Below, one piece after another: positions 53,279-62,540 of a DNA stretch of 64,000 nt. Numbering within the stretch: the first letter of the stretch is position 1; each line of letters opens with the position of its first letter. Source of the DNA: Lentilactobacillus parabuchneri DSM 5707 = NBRC 107865. Lineage in GTDB: Bacteria; Bacillota; Bacilli; Lactobacillales; Lactobacillaceae. The DNA lies in NCBI RefSeq assembly GCF_001435315.1, contig NZ_AZGK01000002.1, positions 138,763 to 202,762 on the forward strand, given 5' to 3'. A program made the position numbers and the translations under genes. Under the pieces are notes generated by a model. The model was not told where the DNA came from, ran no database searches, and saw only the letters and a program-made list of their open reading frames with translations.

Positions 53279-54016
53279 CTATTTGCTATCCTTACCTTTT
53301 TGCTTGTCTTTCACAATTGCCTCTGAATACAACTTGTCGACTAGTTCCGGATTTGATTTGCCGGGATTTAATTCAACAATCTGTCCGGCAGCTGAGTATA
53401 CAATCCATTCAGCCAGGTTAACAACGTGATCACCAATTCGTTCCAGCAGCTTAATAACCATGAAGTAACTCGAACTTGCCGTTACCGTTGCCGTATCCGA
53501 TTGAACCGCGTCGGTAATTTCATCTCGGATTAACAGATACTGCTCATCAACTTTAACATCGTTGTCAGAAAGACTCTTGGCGCCATCAGCATCGCTTTTA
53601 ACGTAAGCTTCCAACGCGCTTTCCAACATGTGACGAACTTCTTCAGTCATCTTTGCAATTGATTTTTCCACCTTGGGAATTCGCGGATTTCCCTTTACCC
53701 GAATTGTTTCACGGGCAATGCTGACAGCGTGGTCGCCAATTCGTTCCAAATCAGAACTGGCCTTCAAAATACTGATAATCACTCGAAAATCCGTCGCAAC
53801 CGGCTGCTGAAGCGCAATCAAACTCAAAGCTTGCTTTTCCAGTTTCATTTCATCTGTATTAGTTTGAACATCTTCATCAATAACAGATTGGGCCATTTTC
53901 TTGTCATGTTCAATAAACGCTGTCGTGGATTTATAAATCTGTTCACTAATCGTCAGACCCATTTCCACAAATCGGCCGTGCAGCTTTTTTAACTCATCAT
54001 CAAATAATTCTCTCAT
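53279..54016 (-). CDS. phoU: Phosphate signalling protein PhoU
   Basis: A 245-residue all-helical protein with the two PhoU three-helix repeats. The metal-binding E/DxxxD-type motifs are visible as DLERIGDHAVSIA (about residue 93) and LLERIGDHVVNLAEW (about residue 200). The last 30 residues are an extra charged tail, slightly longer than usual. PhoU couples the Pst transporter to phosphate signalling and represses uptake and Pho signalling when phosphate is plentiful. It is last in the pst operon. Confidence 0.95.
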   Translation of the reverse strand: MRELFDDELKKLHGRFVEMGLTISEQIYKSTTAFIEHDKKMAQSVIDEDVQTNTDEMKLEKQALSLIALQQPVATDFRVIISILKASSDLERIGDHAVSIARETIRVKGNPRIPKVEKSIAKMTEEVRHMLESALEAYVKSDADGAKSLSDNDVKVDEQYLLIRDEITDAVQSDTATVTASSSYFMVIKLLERIGDHVVNLAEWIVYSAAGQIVELNPGKSNPELVDKLYSEAIVKDKQKGKDSK

Positions 54017-54030
54017 CGTTTATAATCCTC

Positions 54031-54786
54031 CTAGCCAAACTTTCCGTTTAGGTAATCACTGGTTTTTTCGTCATCGGGGTGGATAAACATTTTCTCGGTC
54101 TTACTGAACTCAACCAGGTCACCGTTCAGCAAGAACGCTGTTTTATCCGAAATTCGTGAAGCTTGCTGCATGTTATGAGTCACGATAATAATCGTGTATT
54201 CATCCCGGATATTTAACAACGTATCTTCAATCTTGGCACTTGAAATTGGATCCAAAGCACTGGTTGGTTCATCTAAGAGCACCACTTCCGGTTGAACAGC
54301 CAGCACCCGGGCAACACAGATTCGTTGTTGCTGACCGCCTGAAAAGGACAGCGCGTTTTCATATAGATGATCCTTAACCTCATTCCAAATTGCTGCCTGC
54401 TTTAGGCTGGTCTCAACCCGTTCATCCAGGACGTGTTTGTCCTTTTCGCTTGCTAACCGCAAGCCGTAAGCCACGTTTTCATAAACACTAAACGGAAACG
54501 GATTAGGCTGTTGAAACACCATTCCGACGCGCTTTCGGAGATCAACAATGTCGACGCCAGGTGCATAAATATCCTGGTCTTCAAGCTTCATTGAACCGGT
54601 AATTGTAACTCCTTTGATTAAATCGTTCATCCTGTTCAGGCATCTCAAGTACGTTGATTTTCCACATCCGGATGGGCCAATCAGCGCCGTAATTTCGTGC
54701 TCTTCAAAATCCAAACTGATTCCGTGAAGGGCTTCTTTTGAGCCATAACTCAAATGGACGTCATTACTTGTAATTATCTTTGGCAT
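54031..54786 (-). CDS. pstB: Phosphate ABC transporter ATP-binding protein PstB (second)
   Basis: A 251-residue ABC ATPase with Walker [10 protein letters not shown], signature [17 protein letters not shown], Walker [14 protein letters not shown] and switch His in VTHNMQQA. It pairs with PstA and PstC to power high-affinity phosphate uptake. Two tandem pstB genes are usual in lactic acid bacteria. The gene lies 14 bp upstream of phoU. This copy is the one nearer phoU and is about 13 residues shorter at the N-terminus than the upstream copy. Confidence 0.95.
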   Translation of the reverse strand: MPKIITSNDVHLSYGSKEALHGISLDFEEHEITALIGPSGCGKSTYLRCLNRMNDLIKGVTITGSMKLEDQDIYAPGVDIVDLRKRVGMVFQQPNPFPFSVYENVAYGLRLASEKDKHVLDERVETSLKQAAIWNEVKDHLYENALSFSGGQQQRICVARVLAVQPEVVLLDEPTSALDPISSAKIEDTLLNIRDEYTIIIVTHNMQQASRISDKTAFLLNGDLVEFSKTEKMFIHPDDEKTSDYLNGKFG

Positions 54787-54801
54787 TGTCCATTCCCCTT
54801 T

Positions 54802-55596
54802 TTATCCAAAGTTGCCGGAGATATAATCTTCAGTTGCTTTGATTTGTGGTGTTGTAAATATCTTCTCAGTGACGTCATATTCAAGAACGTGACCCATATG
54901 GAAGAAAGCCGTGTAATCCGCAATCCGTGACGCTTGCTGCATGTTATGGGTCACAATGATAATCGAATAATTTTCTCGTAGTTGCATCAAGGTTTCCTCG
55001 ATTTTTGCAGTAGAAATTGGATCCAGCGCACTGGCTGGTTCATCCAGCAATAAAATGTCGGGCTTCATTGCCACGCATCGGGCAATACACAACCGTTGCG
55101 CCTGACCACCGGATAGAGCTAAAGCACTTTTATCAAGATCGTCTTTAACTTCATCCCAAAGTGCGGCCGCCTTTAAGCTTTCTTCAACCCGCTGATTGAG
55201 CTCGGCTTTATCCTTGATACCATTTCGTTTCAACGCGAACGTAATGTTTTCACGGATTGATTTGGCAAATGGGTTAGGGCGTTGAAACACCATGTTAATG
55301 TGCTTTCGGACTTCATAGACATTGATATTTTTAGAGTTGATATCCAATCCTCGATACATAATTTTGCCCTGAACCGTCGCAATCCGGTCATTCATCCGGT
55401 TGAGACAACGTAGATACGTTGATTTACCGGATCCAGAGGCCCCGATTAACGCGGTAATCCGGTGTCGCGGAAACGCCAGCGTTGCGTCATGCATCGCGTG
55501 GTTGTCACCATAAAACACCTGTAAATTATCGGTGGTCATTGCTTTTTCGAGTGGAATATCAATAATGTGCGTTTGATTATAGTCATATTCTTGCAT
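54802..55596 (-). CDS. pstB: Phosphate ABC transporter ATP-binding protein PstB (first)
   Basis: A 264-residue ABC ATPase with Walker A GASGSGKST, signature LALSGGQAQRLCIARCV, Walker B DILLLDEPASALD and [18 protein letters not shown]. It has a longer N-terminal tail (MQEYDYNQTHIID...) than the following copy. Product and partners are as for PstB of other Firmicutes. It begins 9 bp after the pstA stop codon. Confidence 0.95.
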   Translation of the reverse strand: MQEYDYNQTHIIDIPLEKAMTTDNLQVFYGDNHAMHDATLAFPRHRITALIGASGSGKSTYLRCLNRMNDRIATVQGKIMYRGLDINSKNINVYEVRKHINMVFQRPNPFAKSIRENITFALKRNGIKDKAELNQRVEESLKAAALWDEVKDDLDKSALALSGGQAQRLCIARCVAMKPDILLLDEPASALDPISTAKIEETLMQLRENYSIIIVTHNMQQASRIADYTAFFHMGHVLEYDVTEKIFTTPQIKATEDYISGNFG

Positions 55597-55605
55597 AATA
55601 ATCTC

Positions 55606-56493
55606 CTACTTCGTTGCCGTCATGCGTTTGTATAACCAGCGGCCGAGCATTCGAGCCAATAAGTTAAATAACAGAATAACGACGATTAAGACGGCTGAAG
55701 CGCCGCTTGAAATCGATGCAGCATCAGGGGTAACCCCTTCCGTGTTCACCTTCCAAATATGAACAGCCAGCGTTTCGGCAGGTCGCATAAAGTTCAAGAA
55801 GCTGGCACTATCCATTGGGTTCCAGTCGCCGTAGTTAACCGTTGGGGCACTTTGTCCGGCCGTGTAAATCAAGGCAGCGGCTTCACCAAACACCCGACCG
55901 GCGCTTAGGATAATCCCTGTTAAAATTCCGGGAAGTGCGGCTGGAAGGACAATTCCGGTAATCGTTCGCCAGCGCGATAAGCCCAGTGATAAGCCGGCCT
56001 CACGCTGCAGCTGGGATACATCTTGAAGTGATTCTTCAATACTTCTTGTCAGCAGCGGTAGGTTGAAGAATGTCAACGCAATCGCACCTGCAAGAATTGA
56101 AAACCCCATGTGGAAATTAACAACGAATAACAAGAATCCAAACAGGCCCACAACCACTGAAGGCAATGAACTTAAAACCTCAACGGCTGTTCTAACTACA
56201 CTTGTTACCCAATTGATTGGTGCGTACTCGGATAAATAAATGCCAGAACCTAAAGCAATTGGAAACGAGATAATCAATGTCAAGACCAACAAGTACAGTG
56301 AGTTAAACAACTGATCCCGAATCCCACCACCGGCAGCAAACGACTGGGCAGGTGACGTTAAGAAATGCCATGAAATATGGGGTACCCCGGTAATCAGAAT
56401 ATAGCCAAGTAAAAAGACCAGAATTGCTAAAACGCAGGCGACCAAAAAATAAATAATGCCGGTTGCAATGTTATTGCTTGTTTTTGAATTCAT
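55606..56493 (-). CDS. pstA: Phosphate ABC transporter permease PstA
   Basis: A 295-residue permease with six segments. The conserved VVGLFGFLLFV-type and SLPSVVVGLFGF motif sits in the middle, followed by the EAA-loop-like LQREAGLSLGLSRWRTITGIVLPAALPGILTG that docks on the ATPase. It overlaps pstC by four bases (ATGA), so the two are translationally coupled. Confidence 0.95.
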   Translation of the reverse strand: MNSKTSNNIATGIIYFLVACVLAILVFLLGYILITGVPHISWHFLTSPAQSFAAGGGIRDQLFNSLYLLVLTLIISFPIALGSGIYLSEYAPINWVTSVVRTAVEVLSSLPSVVVGLFGFLLFVVNFHMGFSILAGAIALTFFNLPLLTRSIEESLQDVSQLQREAGLSLGLSRWRTITGIVLPAALPGILTGIILSAGRVFGEAAALIYTAGQSAPTVNYGDWNPMDSASFLNFMRPAETLAVHIWKVNTEGVTPDAASISSGASAVLIVVILLFNLLARMLGRWLYKRMTATK

Positions 56494-57413
56494 TTTTTCA
56501 GACTGCCTCGCTTTCCAATTACTCGAACCAAGATGTTAAAGACTAATGACATCAGCAGAAGAATGAGCGCAAGCGACCAAAGCGCGTTGTTTGGCAGCGT
56601 GCCCATAGTCGTATTCCCAATTCCGGTGGTTAACTGACTCGTCAGAGTTGACGATGGTGTTAACAATCCATGTGGCATCAAGACGGCGTTTCCAATCACC
56701 ATTTGAACGGCAAGGGCTTCACCAAATGCGCGTGACATTCCGAAAATAATGGCGGTTAGGATTCCTGGGGTGGCCGATCGGAGAACGACTTTGTAAATCG
56801 TCTGCCATCTGGTTGCTCCAAGCGCTAATGATGCTGAACGATAAAACATCGGAACGGCTTTAATACTGTCGACGGACATCGATGTAATGGTTGGGAGCAC
56901 CATGACGAAGAGAACCAGTGTCCCGGCAAGAATTCCAAATCCCGTTCCGCCAAATGCGTGACGGATCAACGGAACAATGACTGAAAGGCCAATAAATCCA
57001 TAAACAACGGAGGGGATTCCAACCAGCAGTTCAATAACTGGTTGTAAGATCTTAGACCCTTTTTCAGGGGCAATTTCTGTCATGAAAAGCGCGACCCCCA
57101 ACGCAAACGGCGTGGCAACAACGGCCGCCAGCACCGTCACGCTAAATGACGTCACGATCATCGGAAGTGCGCCAATTTCCGGATTACCATGTTTATCCAG
57201 CAATGACGGGTTCCAAGTTGTCCCTGATAAGAACTTCCAGAGACTCACATGGTTAACCGTGAAGGTTGCAAGACCCCTTGTCGTAATAAAATACAGAATG
57301 GAAATAACGAGCAAGCTCACGAATCCGATACAGATATAGGTGATGCCTTTACCGAATAAATCTTCATGAGTTGCCTTTGATGGATTTTGAAGATCACGTT
57401 TGATTTCATCCAT
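56490..57413 (-). CDS. pstC: Phosphate ABC transporter permease PstC
   Basis: A 307-residue permease with six segments. A cytosolic N-terminus of about 22 residues leads into the first helix. The EAA-like loop is SASLALGATRWQTIYKVVLRSATPGILTA, and GIPSVVYGFIGLSVIVPLI precedes it. It pairs with PstA in the membrane. The ATG follows AGGAGG. About 190 bases with a hairpin separate it from pstS. Confidence 0.95.
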   Translation of the reverse strand: MDEIKRDLQNPSKATHEDLFGKGITYICIGFVSLLVISILYFITTRGLATFTVNHVSLWKFLSGTTWNPSLLDKHGNPEIGALPMIVTSFSVTVLAAVVATPFALGVALFMTEIAPEKGSKILQPVIELLVGIPSVVYGFIGLSVIVPLIRHAFGGTGFGILAGTLVLFVMVLPTITSMSVDSIKAVPMFYRSASLALGATRWQTIYKVVLRSATPGILTAIIFGMSRAFGEALAVQMVIGNAVLMPHGLLTPSSTLTSQLTTGIGNTTMGTLPNNALWSLALILLLMSLVFNILVRVIGKRGSLKK

Positions 57414-57465
57414 GATTAACCTCCTAATTTGGTTATTCGAAATTTAAATGAGTACCTTAACTTGA

Positions 57466-57502
57466 GGAAGGCTGGAGGCATTTGATTTGCCTTCAGCCTT
57501 CG
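57466..57502 (-). terminator. Intercistronic hairpin between pstS and pstC
   Basis: GAAGGCTG-GGC / GCC-CAGCCTTC arms with a nine-base loop and no strong T-run. It may act as a partial terminator or RNA stabiliser, letting PstS be made in excess of the permease, as is common for binding proteins. Confidence 0.5.
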
Positions 57503-57602
57503 ATTGATGTTGACTGTTTTATTGTAGCGTTACGTTGCTTTTACCTAGTGAGTTTGAAATATGTTTCGAGTACGTTTAAACGTATCTCCAGATCTTGAAT
57601 CA

Positions 57603-58493
57603 TTATTTTTCGCTAACCGCGTTACTTGCATTCTTAGTTACTTTCATATCATGAATACTGATGTAACCAAGTTTTTGAACCAAGCTGTCTTGAACCTTGC
57701 TTGAGTCCATGTAGTTCAAGAATTTCTTGGTCGCTTTGTTTGGTTGACCCTTAGTGTACATATGTTCATATGACCAGATCTTCCATTTGTTGGTTGTGAC
57801 ATTGGCATCAGTTGGTTTGACGTTGTTAACTGATAAGGCTTTAAGCTTGTTGTTAACGTATGAGAAGGCTAAGTAACTGATGGTACCAGGGGTGCTTGAA
57901 ACGATCTTTTGAACAGTACCGTTTGAATCTTGCTCCTGGGCTTTAACTGCCTTGGCACCTTCAAGAACGGCTGATTCGAATGTGGCACGAGTACCTGAAC
58001 CTTGGGCACGGTTGACAACGGTGATCTTTTCATTCTTGCCGCCAACTTGTTTCCAGTTGGTATATTTACCAGTGAAGATTCCCTTTAATTGTGCCATGGT
58101 CAAATTGCTGACGCTGACATCCTTATTAACAACTGGTGTCATACCAACAACGGCAACTTGGTGGTCAACCAATTCTTTTGCTTTGATACCATCTTGCTGT
58201 TCAGCGAAGATGTCTGAGTTACCAATTTGAACGGCACCGGTTTGAACTTGGCTTAATCCGGTACCTGAACCGCCACCTTGAACGGAGATGTTAACGCCTT
58301 TATTTGCCTTTTGATAATTGCTTGCTGCTTGTTCAACTAATGGTTGTAAGGCAGTGGAACCAACGGCGGTAATTTTAACGTTAGAATCAGCTGAAGACTT
58401 CTTTGACTTCGAACTGCTCGACCCACATCCAGTTAGTAATACCCCCACAGCTGTCATTGCTACAATAGTTGAAAAAAAGGATCTTTTTTTCAT
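57603..58493 (-). CDS. pstS: Phosphate-binding lipoprotein PstS
   Basis: A 296-residue lipoprotein with signal and lipobox LLTGC (Cys at residue 23), then a Ser/Lys-rich linker. The binding domain has ITAVGSTALQPLVE, the phosphate-loop GSGTGLSQVQTG (about residue 77) and VVNRAQGSGTRATFE (about residue 163), the standard PstS ligand sites. It is the first gene of the pst operon, opposite a divergent OmpR-type regulator. Four 11-bp-spaced boxes lie upstream. Confidence 0.96.
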   Translation of the reverse strand: MKKRSFFSTIVAMTAVGVLLTGCGSSSSKSKKSSADSNVKITAVGSTALQPLVEQAASNYQKANKGVNISVQGGGSGTGLSQVQTGAVQIGNSDIFAEQQDGIKAKELVDHQVAVVGMTPVVNKDVSVSNLTMAQLKGIFTGKYTNWKQVGGKNEKITVVNRAQGSGTRATFESAVLEGAKAVKAQEQDSNGTVQKIVSSTPGTISYLAFSYVNNKLKALSVNNVKPTDANVTTNKWKIWSYEHMYTKGQPNKATKKFLNYMDSSKVQDSLVQKLGYISIHDMKVTKNASNAVSEK

Positions 58494-58569
58494 AATTCGA
58501 TTTCCTCCTAATGAAAACCCAAGTTTTTTTAGTACTCATTTAAGTACATTCTCAATATAACAACAGCAT

Positions 58570-58610
58570 GTAAATATCGAGTTTCGTTTATGTAAAAGTA
58601 ACGTAAAAGT
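58570..58610 (-). promoter_or_regulatory. Pho-box-like array with 11-bp period
   Basis: On the plus strand GTAAATAT (58570), GTTTCGTT (58581), GTAAAAGT (58592) and GTAAAAGT (58603) occur at exactly 11-base steps. The two right-hand copies are identical. Tandem direct repeats at one helical turn are the normal binding layout of PhoB/PhoP-type OmpR-family regulators. It lies between pstS and the divergent response regulator and could control both. Confidence 0.6.
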
Positions 58611-58680
58611 GGCCATTTTTATCGAAAAGTATGGCATAACTTAAGATGTAAACTATTTATCTAATATGGAGGAAGACCGG

Positions 58681-59406
58681 ATGCCATTGGAAATCTTATT
58701 GATCAGCCAAAATTTAAAACTAGCGGATCAGCTTGAAAAGCAGCTTGCCGCCTATCAAATTAACACCAGAGTGTCTTTTGAACCACTTGACCATTTACTT
58801 CAACAGGTTTCCGGAATTGTCTGGGACTTGAATACCACTGAGTTGCCACAAAATTCCTCGGAGTTACAAATTTTACGCAGCCAAATTGCCGGACCCATCC
58901 TATTATTAGATGAGCAGACGCGCCCGATTGAAACAATCTGTTCTTATTTTTTGGATGACCATCTGGATGACTACATCCATAACGCCCCGTTAAGCGAAAT
59001 GATCGCGCGGATCATTCAAAAGATTTGGGTCTATCAAAATAAAGACAACCTCCAGCTCAATCAGCAAAGCCAAGAGTCAGAAAGTTTGCGCGTCGGCCAT
59101 CTGGTCATTGACCTAAGCAAATTCGAGGTTAATAACGGTCGAAAGAAGCTGAATTTAAGTCCAATTGAATATAAATTGCTACTATTCTTTGTCAGCAATT
59201 CCAACACCGTCCTCAGTCGAACCCAGATTGCCTCAGCGGTGTGGGGTAATACCACGGGCGCGACCCTGAGAATCATTGATACCCACATCAGTAACTTACG
59301 AAAGAAAATCGAGATTGAACCAAAAAATCCCCAGATGTTAACAACCATCCGAGGATTTGGGTATTTATTTAAGAATAGTGGCGCTGAGAAGTCTCAAGTT
59401 AATTAG
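58681..59406 (+). CDS. OmpR-family response regulator with atypical receiver
   Basis: A 241-residue protein divergent from the pst operon. The C-terminal winged helix (about residues 135-230) is clear: LNLSPIEYKLLLFFVSN, RTQIASAVWG and IDTHISNLRKKIE, ending TTIRGFGYLF. The N-terminal receiver is degenerate: the acidic pair after the first strand is replaced (LLISQN), the putative phosphoacceptor lies in GIVWDLNTTEL, and the conserved Lys after strand 5 is not visible (DDYIHNAPL). No sensor kinase is adjacent. The start is the ATG at 58681 after ATGGAGG. It is probably the pst regulator, possibly phosphorylation-independent. Confidence 0.85.
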   Translation: MPLEILLISQNLKLADQLEKQLAAYQINTRVSFEPLDHLLQQVSGIVWDLNTTELPQNSSELQILRSQIAGPILLLDEQTRPIETICSYFLDDHLDDYIHNAPLSEMIARIIQKIWVYQNKDNLQLNQQSQESESLRVGHLVIDLSKFEVNNGRKKLNLSPIEYKLLLFFVSNSNTVLSRTQIASAVWGNTTGATLRIIDTHISNLRKKIEIEPKNPQMLTTIRGFGYLFKNSGAEKSQVN

Positions 59407-59457
59407 GAGAGTGGGCCAACAGGCGTTTTGATCCCAGAATTTAAGCCAGTCAGCGAA
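59407..59457. repeat. Partial palindromic repeat unit
   Basis: GAGAGTGGGCCAACAGGCG-TTTTGATCCCAGAATTTAAGCC, the same head as the repeat at 7770 and similar to the start of the elements at 5845 and 14136. The rest of the palindrome is missing; the sequence runs straight into the 3' end of the next gene. Confidence 0.55.
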
Positions 59458-60243
59458 TCATGAAGGACGCTTCTCATACACTTTTTCCTGATACTTCAGT
59501 AACTTCTGGCATGTATTCACAAAGGTTTGACCATAGGCGGCGCGGATTTCATCTTCCCATTCACCATCGTTTCCCTGTTCATCAAGTATCGGTTCAAGCC
59601 ATTGATTGGTTGGCAACAACTTGAGTAGCGAATGTTTGGTGAACTGCGAAAACAGTAAATTTTCACCAAAAAAGGTTGCCAGCTTTTTTTGAAGTCGCGG
59701 CACTTCAATTGGCAATAACAGGTTATTTGCGTTATTACGGTCACCAAGAAGCAACTCACAATTAAGAAAGTCGGTCTTCAGATCAAAAGCCTTGTCTTTG
59801 TGTGCGTGCGCAATATCTGGAATCATTCGAATGAACCAAATGAGCTTATGATGTTCCAGGGTAATAAGCAAATTGAGAACTGCGATATCTAATGGACTAA
59901 GGGTAAACCTGGCTTCTTGAACCGTAATGGGATGCAGACTGTTCGAAACGGCATTGAACAAATCACCAAAAGTTCCCGGCTCTTTCCAGAGAACTTCAAT
60001 CTGGTGGGCATGTCGCAGCCAAAGCGGATGGGTTGCCACTCGCAGTGTTATCCAATAGACCTGACCTTGCGTATCAAAGCCTTTAATTAACCAGTAGGAA
60101 CTGGCAGTCGAGCGTGCATAATTGCTGGCAGCCAGTTCCAAACCGTCTGGTAAGGCAGCTCGAACCGTTTCAATCAGCCATTCACGGTAGGAAGGCTTAT
60201 CTGTAAATTCATATGCTTGTTCTCGCGGACGGGATTTAGCCAC
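59458..60243 (-). CDS. Hypothetical protein
   Basis: A 261-residue soluble protein with no signal peptide or membrane segment. It is rich in Leu, Trp and charged residues, with a central helical part (about residues 110-200) and no motif I recognise. The basic start (MAKSRPREQ) and general helix content suggest a cytosolic protein. It lies between the response regulator and aroB, and its stop codon falls beside a partial repeat unit. It appears complete; no function is assigned. Confidence 0.7.
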   Translation of the reverse strand: MAKSRPREQAYEFTDKPSYREWLIETVRAALPDGLELAASNYARSTASSYWLIKGFDTQGQVYWITLRVATHPLWLRHAHQIEVLWKEPGTFGDLFNAVSNSLHPITVQEARFTLSPLDIAVLNLLITLEHHKLIWFIRMIPDIAHAHKDKAFDLKTDFLNCELLLGDRNNANNLLLPIEVPRLQKKLATFFGENLLFSQFTKHSLLKLLPTNQWLEPILDEQGNDGEWEDEIRAAYGQTFVNTCQKLLKYQEKVYEKRPS

Positions 60244-60341
60244 TTACTCCGCCTCCCTTTTCAACCTAAAAATCATTTCAATATTAGTTTACGCTTTTTC
60301 GCCAACGTGGACAAAAAAGAGCTTCGGAAAATACTTTCCAG

Positions 60342-60384
60342 CCCAACAAAAAACACCAAGGACAAGCAAAATCCTTGGTGTTTC
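60342..60384 (-). terminator. Terminator after aroB
   Basis: CACCAAGGA / TCCTTGGTG arms with a nine-base loop, followed on the minus strand by TTTTTTGTT. Confidence 0.8.
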
Positions 60385-60398
60385 TCAGTTGATTTAAT

Positions 60399-60414
60399 TG
60401 TTTCACATGAAACA
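60399..60414. promoter_or_regulatory. parS-like 16-mer, site 3
   Basis: TGTTTCACATGAAACA, one base from the canonical ParB site, in the gap just after the aroB stop codon. Confidence 0.4.
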
Positions 60415-61494
60415 TCAGGCTTTGACCGTCTTGATCCCAAGGAATTCTTGAATCTGGTCACTTGGAATTGATTTAATAACCGGTCCGCCAATTTTATGAA
60501 CATAAATTAAGCTTAGATGGCCATCACGATTCTTTTTGTCGTTTTTGATTTTATCAAAGACTTCGTTGGAATTCAGCAGATCCGACGTAACGGGTAAGCC
60601 GACCGCCTCCAAGCGCTCACGTAATTCTTGGGTAATTCCCGGCACGGCTAATTCTTTATCCTCAAAAATTTGTTGGATTGCAATCATGCCAATGCTGACG
60701 GCTTCTCCGTGACGTAAACCGCCCTCTGCCAAAGCTTCAACTGCATGACCAATGGTATGACCGTAGTTTAATAATTGGCGCAAGCCGCCTTCTTTTTCAT
60801 CGCCCATCACAACATCCGTCTTGTACTGAACTGAATGAATGCTTAACTCTTCAGCGTTTGCTAAAATTTCTTCTGGTGAGTTAATGGATTTAACCAGGTT
60901 CCACAGGTCACCATCAGATAAGGCCGCCACCTTCACAATTTCACCGTAACCCTCAACCAAGTCGCGCGTTTTCAGTGTTTTTAATGTGTCCGGATCAATG
61001 ATAACCAAATCCGGTTGGTAGAACGACCCAACAATGTTCTTGGTAGCATCCAAATCAACGGCCGTCTTGCCGCCAACTGAGCTGTCAACCTGGGCTAACA
61101 ATGAGGTTGGCATTTGGATTAAGCCAATCCCGCGCATGTAAGTGGCAGCCAAGAATCCGGCTAAATCACCAGTCACGCCACCGCCCAGTGCAATGACACC
61201 ATCATCGCGATTAAAACTGTCAGCCGCCATCTGCCGGGCAAGATCAGCTAAAACTTCCAACGATTTAGATGCTTCACCCGCTGGGAATTGGTATTCATGA
61301 ACCGTGAATCCAACGGCTTCAAGCGCTTCAGCGACCTGTGCCTGGTAAAGCGGTGCGACATTACTATCACTAACCAACGCGATTTTTCGTTTAGACCACA
61401 CGCTGGATACGAGTTGTCCTGTACAGCCCAGGATGCCACTGGCAATTTCAACGTTGTAGGAATGACCGGGTAATTCTACTTTGATTATTTTCAT
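60415..61494 (-). CDS. aroB: 3-dehydroquinate synthase AroB
   Basis: A 359-residue enzyme of normal length. The NAD-binding loop reads DDGVIALGGGVTGDLAGFLAATYMRG (about residues 97-122). The metal and substrate sites include QVDSSVGGKTAVDL, KNIVGSFYQPD and the zinc His in LLNYGHTIGHAVE. It converts DAHP to 3-dehydroquinate, step two of the shikimate pathway. It overlaps aroF by four bases and is under the same attenuator. Confidence 0.96.
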   Translation of the reverse strand: MKIIKVELPGHSYNVEIASGILGCTGQLVSSVWSKRKIALVSDSNVAPLYQAQVAEALEAVGFTVHEYQFPAGEASKSLEVLADLARQMAADSFNRDDGVIALGGGVTGDLAGFLAATYMRGIGLIQMPTSLLAQVDSSVGGKTAVDLDATKNIVGSFYQPDLVIIDPDTLKTLKTRDLVEGYGEIVKVAALSDGDLWNLVKSINSPEEILANAEELSIHSVQYKTDVVMGDEKEGGLRQLLNYGHTIGHAVEALAEGGLRHGEAVSIGMIAIQQIFEDKELAVPGITQELRERLEAVGLPVTSDLLNSNEVFDKIKNDKKNRDGHLSLIYVHKIGGPVIKSIPSDQIQEFLGIKTVKA

Positions 61495-62507
61495 AACTTG
61501 ACCTCACTTTTTTCTTGGATTGGGGTGGTAATTACCTGACGAATGGCAAAGGCTTGCTGTGCCATTGCGCGGTATTCATCAGGCTTGAGTGCTTGAGCAC
61601 CATCAGAGAATGCGTGAGCAGGATCATCGTGAATTTCAACAACCAAGCCGCTTGCGCCAACGGCGACACCTGCCATAGCTTCCGGTGTCACAAATTCCGT
61701 GTGGCCGGCAGCGTGACTTGGGTCAACAATCACTGGGTAGTAGGTTAATTTTTGCAAAACGGGTACGGCGCCGACATCAAGGGTGTTTCGCGTGTATTTG
61801 TTATCAAACGTCCGAATTCCGCGTTCTGTAATGATAATATTGTGGTTCCCACCAGCCGCGATGTACTCAGCCGCATTTAAGATATCATCAATCGTAGCAG
61901 ACATTCCGCGTTTTAGCATTACTGGAGTCTGAGTTTTACCAACTGCCTTTAAAAGTGAGAAGTTCTGCATGTTTCTGGCACCAATTTGGAAAATATCCGT
62001 GTATTTTTCAACCAACGGAACATGATCTTCATCCATGACTTCAGTCAAAACGTCCATATCAAATGCATCTGCGGCCGCTCTGAGAAATTTCAAACCATCC
62101 TCGCCTAATCCTTGGAATGAGTATGGGGAAGTCCGTGGTTTGAAGGCCCCACCACGTAATACAGTCGCGCCGCCGCTCTTGGCAACCTTGGCCATCTTCA
62201 TAACATGTTCAGCCGATTCAACGGAACATGGGCCAGCCATCATTGTAAAATGATCGCCGCCAATGACACTGTGCGGTGTGGTGACAACCGTATCTTCAGG
62301 GTGGAATAATCGACTGCCCTGAACAGCGGCTGGCACGTTATCAATAATCAAGTCAATTGCGGCTTTTTCTTCAGCATTCAGGTCTTTTTCACTGACACCC
62401 TGAAGGGCAACTCGATTGTTGTGAACAAAAACCTCGTTCGTATCGGTGAAGCGATTCTTAATTTCGTCAATAATATTTTCGTGTCCGTTCTTAATTACAA
62501 TAATCAT
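61491..62507 (-). CDS. aroF: 3-deoxy-7-phosphoheptulonate (DAHP) synthase
   Basis: A 338-residue type I-beta (AroA/AroF, KDO8PS-like) DAHP synthase. An N-terminal ferredoxin-like regulatory domain (about residues 1-70: KNGHENIIDEIKNRF) precedes the barrel, with AGPCSVES, RGGAFKPRTSPYSFQG, VMLKRGMSATIDD and VDPSHAAGHTEFV. It makes the first shikimate intermediate and commits carbon to Phe, Tyr and Trp. The N-terminal domain often gives Tyr/Phe feedback control. The ATG follows AAAGGAGATC. A 300-base leader with an aromatic-rich peptide lies upstream. Confidence 0.95.
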   Translation of the reverse strand: MIIVIKNGHENIIDEIKNRFTDTNEVFVHNNRVALQGVSEKDLNAEEKAAIDLIIDNVPAAVQGSRLFHPEDTVVTTPHSVIGGDHFTMMAGPCSVESAEHVMKMAKVAKSGGATVLRGGAFKPRTSPYSFQGLGEDGLKFLRAAADAFDMDVLTEVMDEDHVPLVEKYTDIFQIGARNMQNFSLLKAVGKTQTPVMLKRGMSATIDDILNAAEYIAAGGNHNIIITERGIRTFDNKYTRNTLDVGAVPVLQKLTYYPVIVDPSHAAGHTEFVTPEAMAGVAVGASGLVVEIHDDPAHAFSDGAQALKPDEYRAMAQQAFAIRQVITTPIQEKSEVKL

Positions 62508-62540
62508 AGTATGATCTCCTTTGTGTGTTTGCCCAAGTTA

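Noticed and set aside
54031-55596. Recent duplication artefact producing two pstB genes
   Set aside because: The two proteins differ throughout, and tandem pstB genes are a normal arrangement in lactic acid bacteria.
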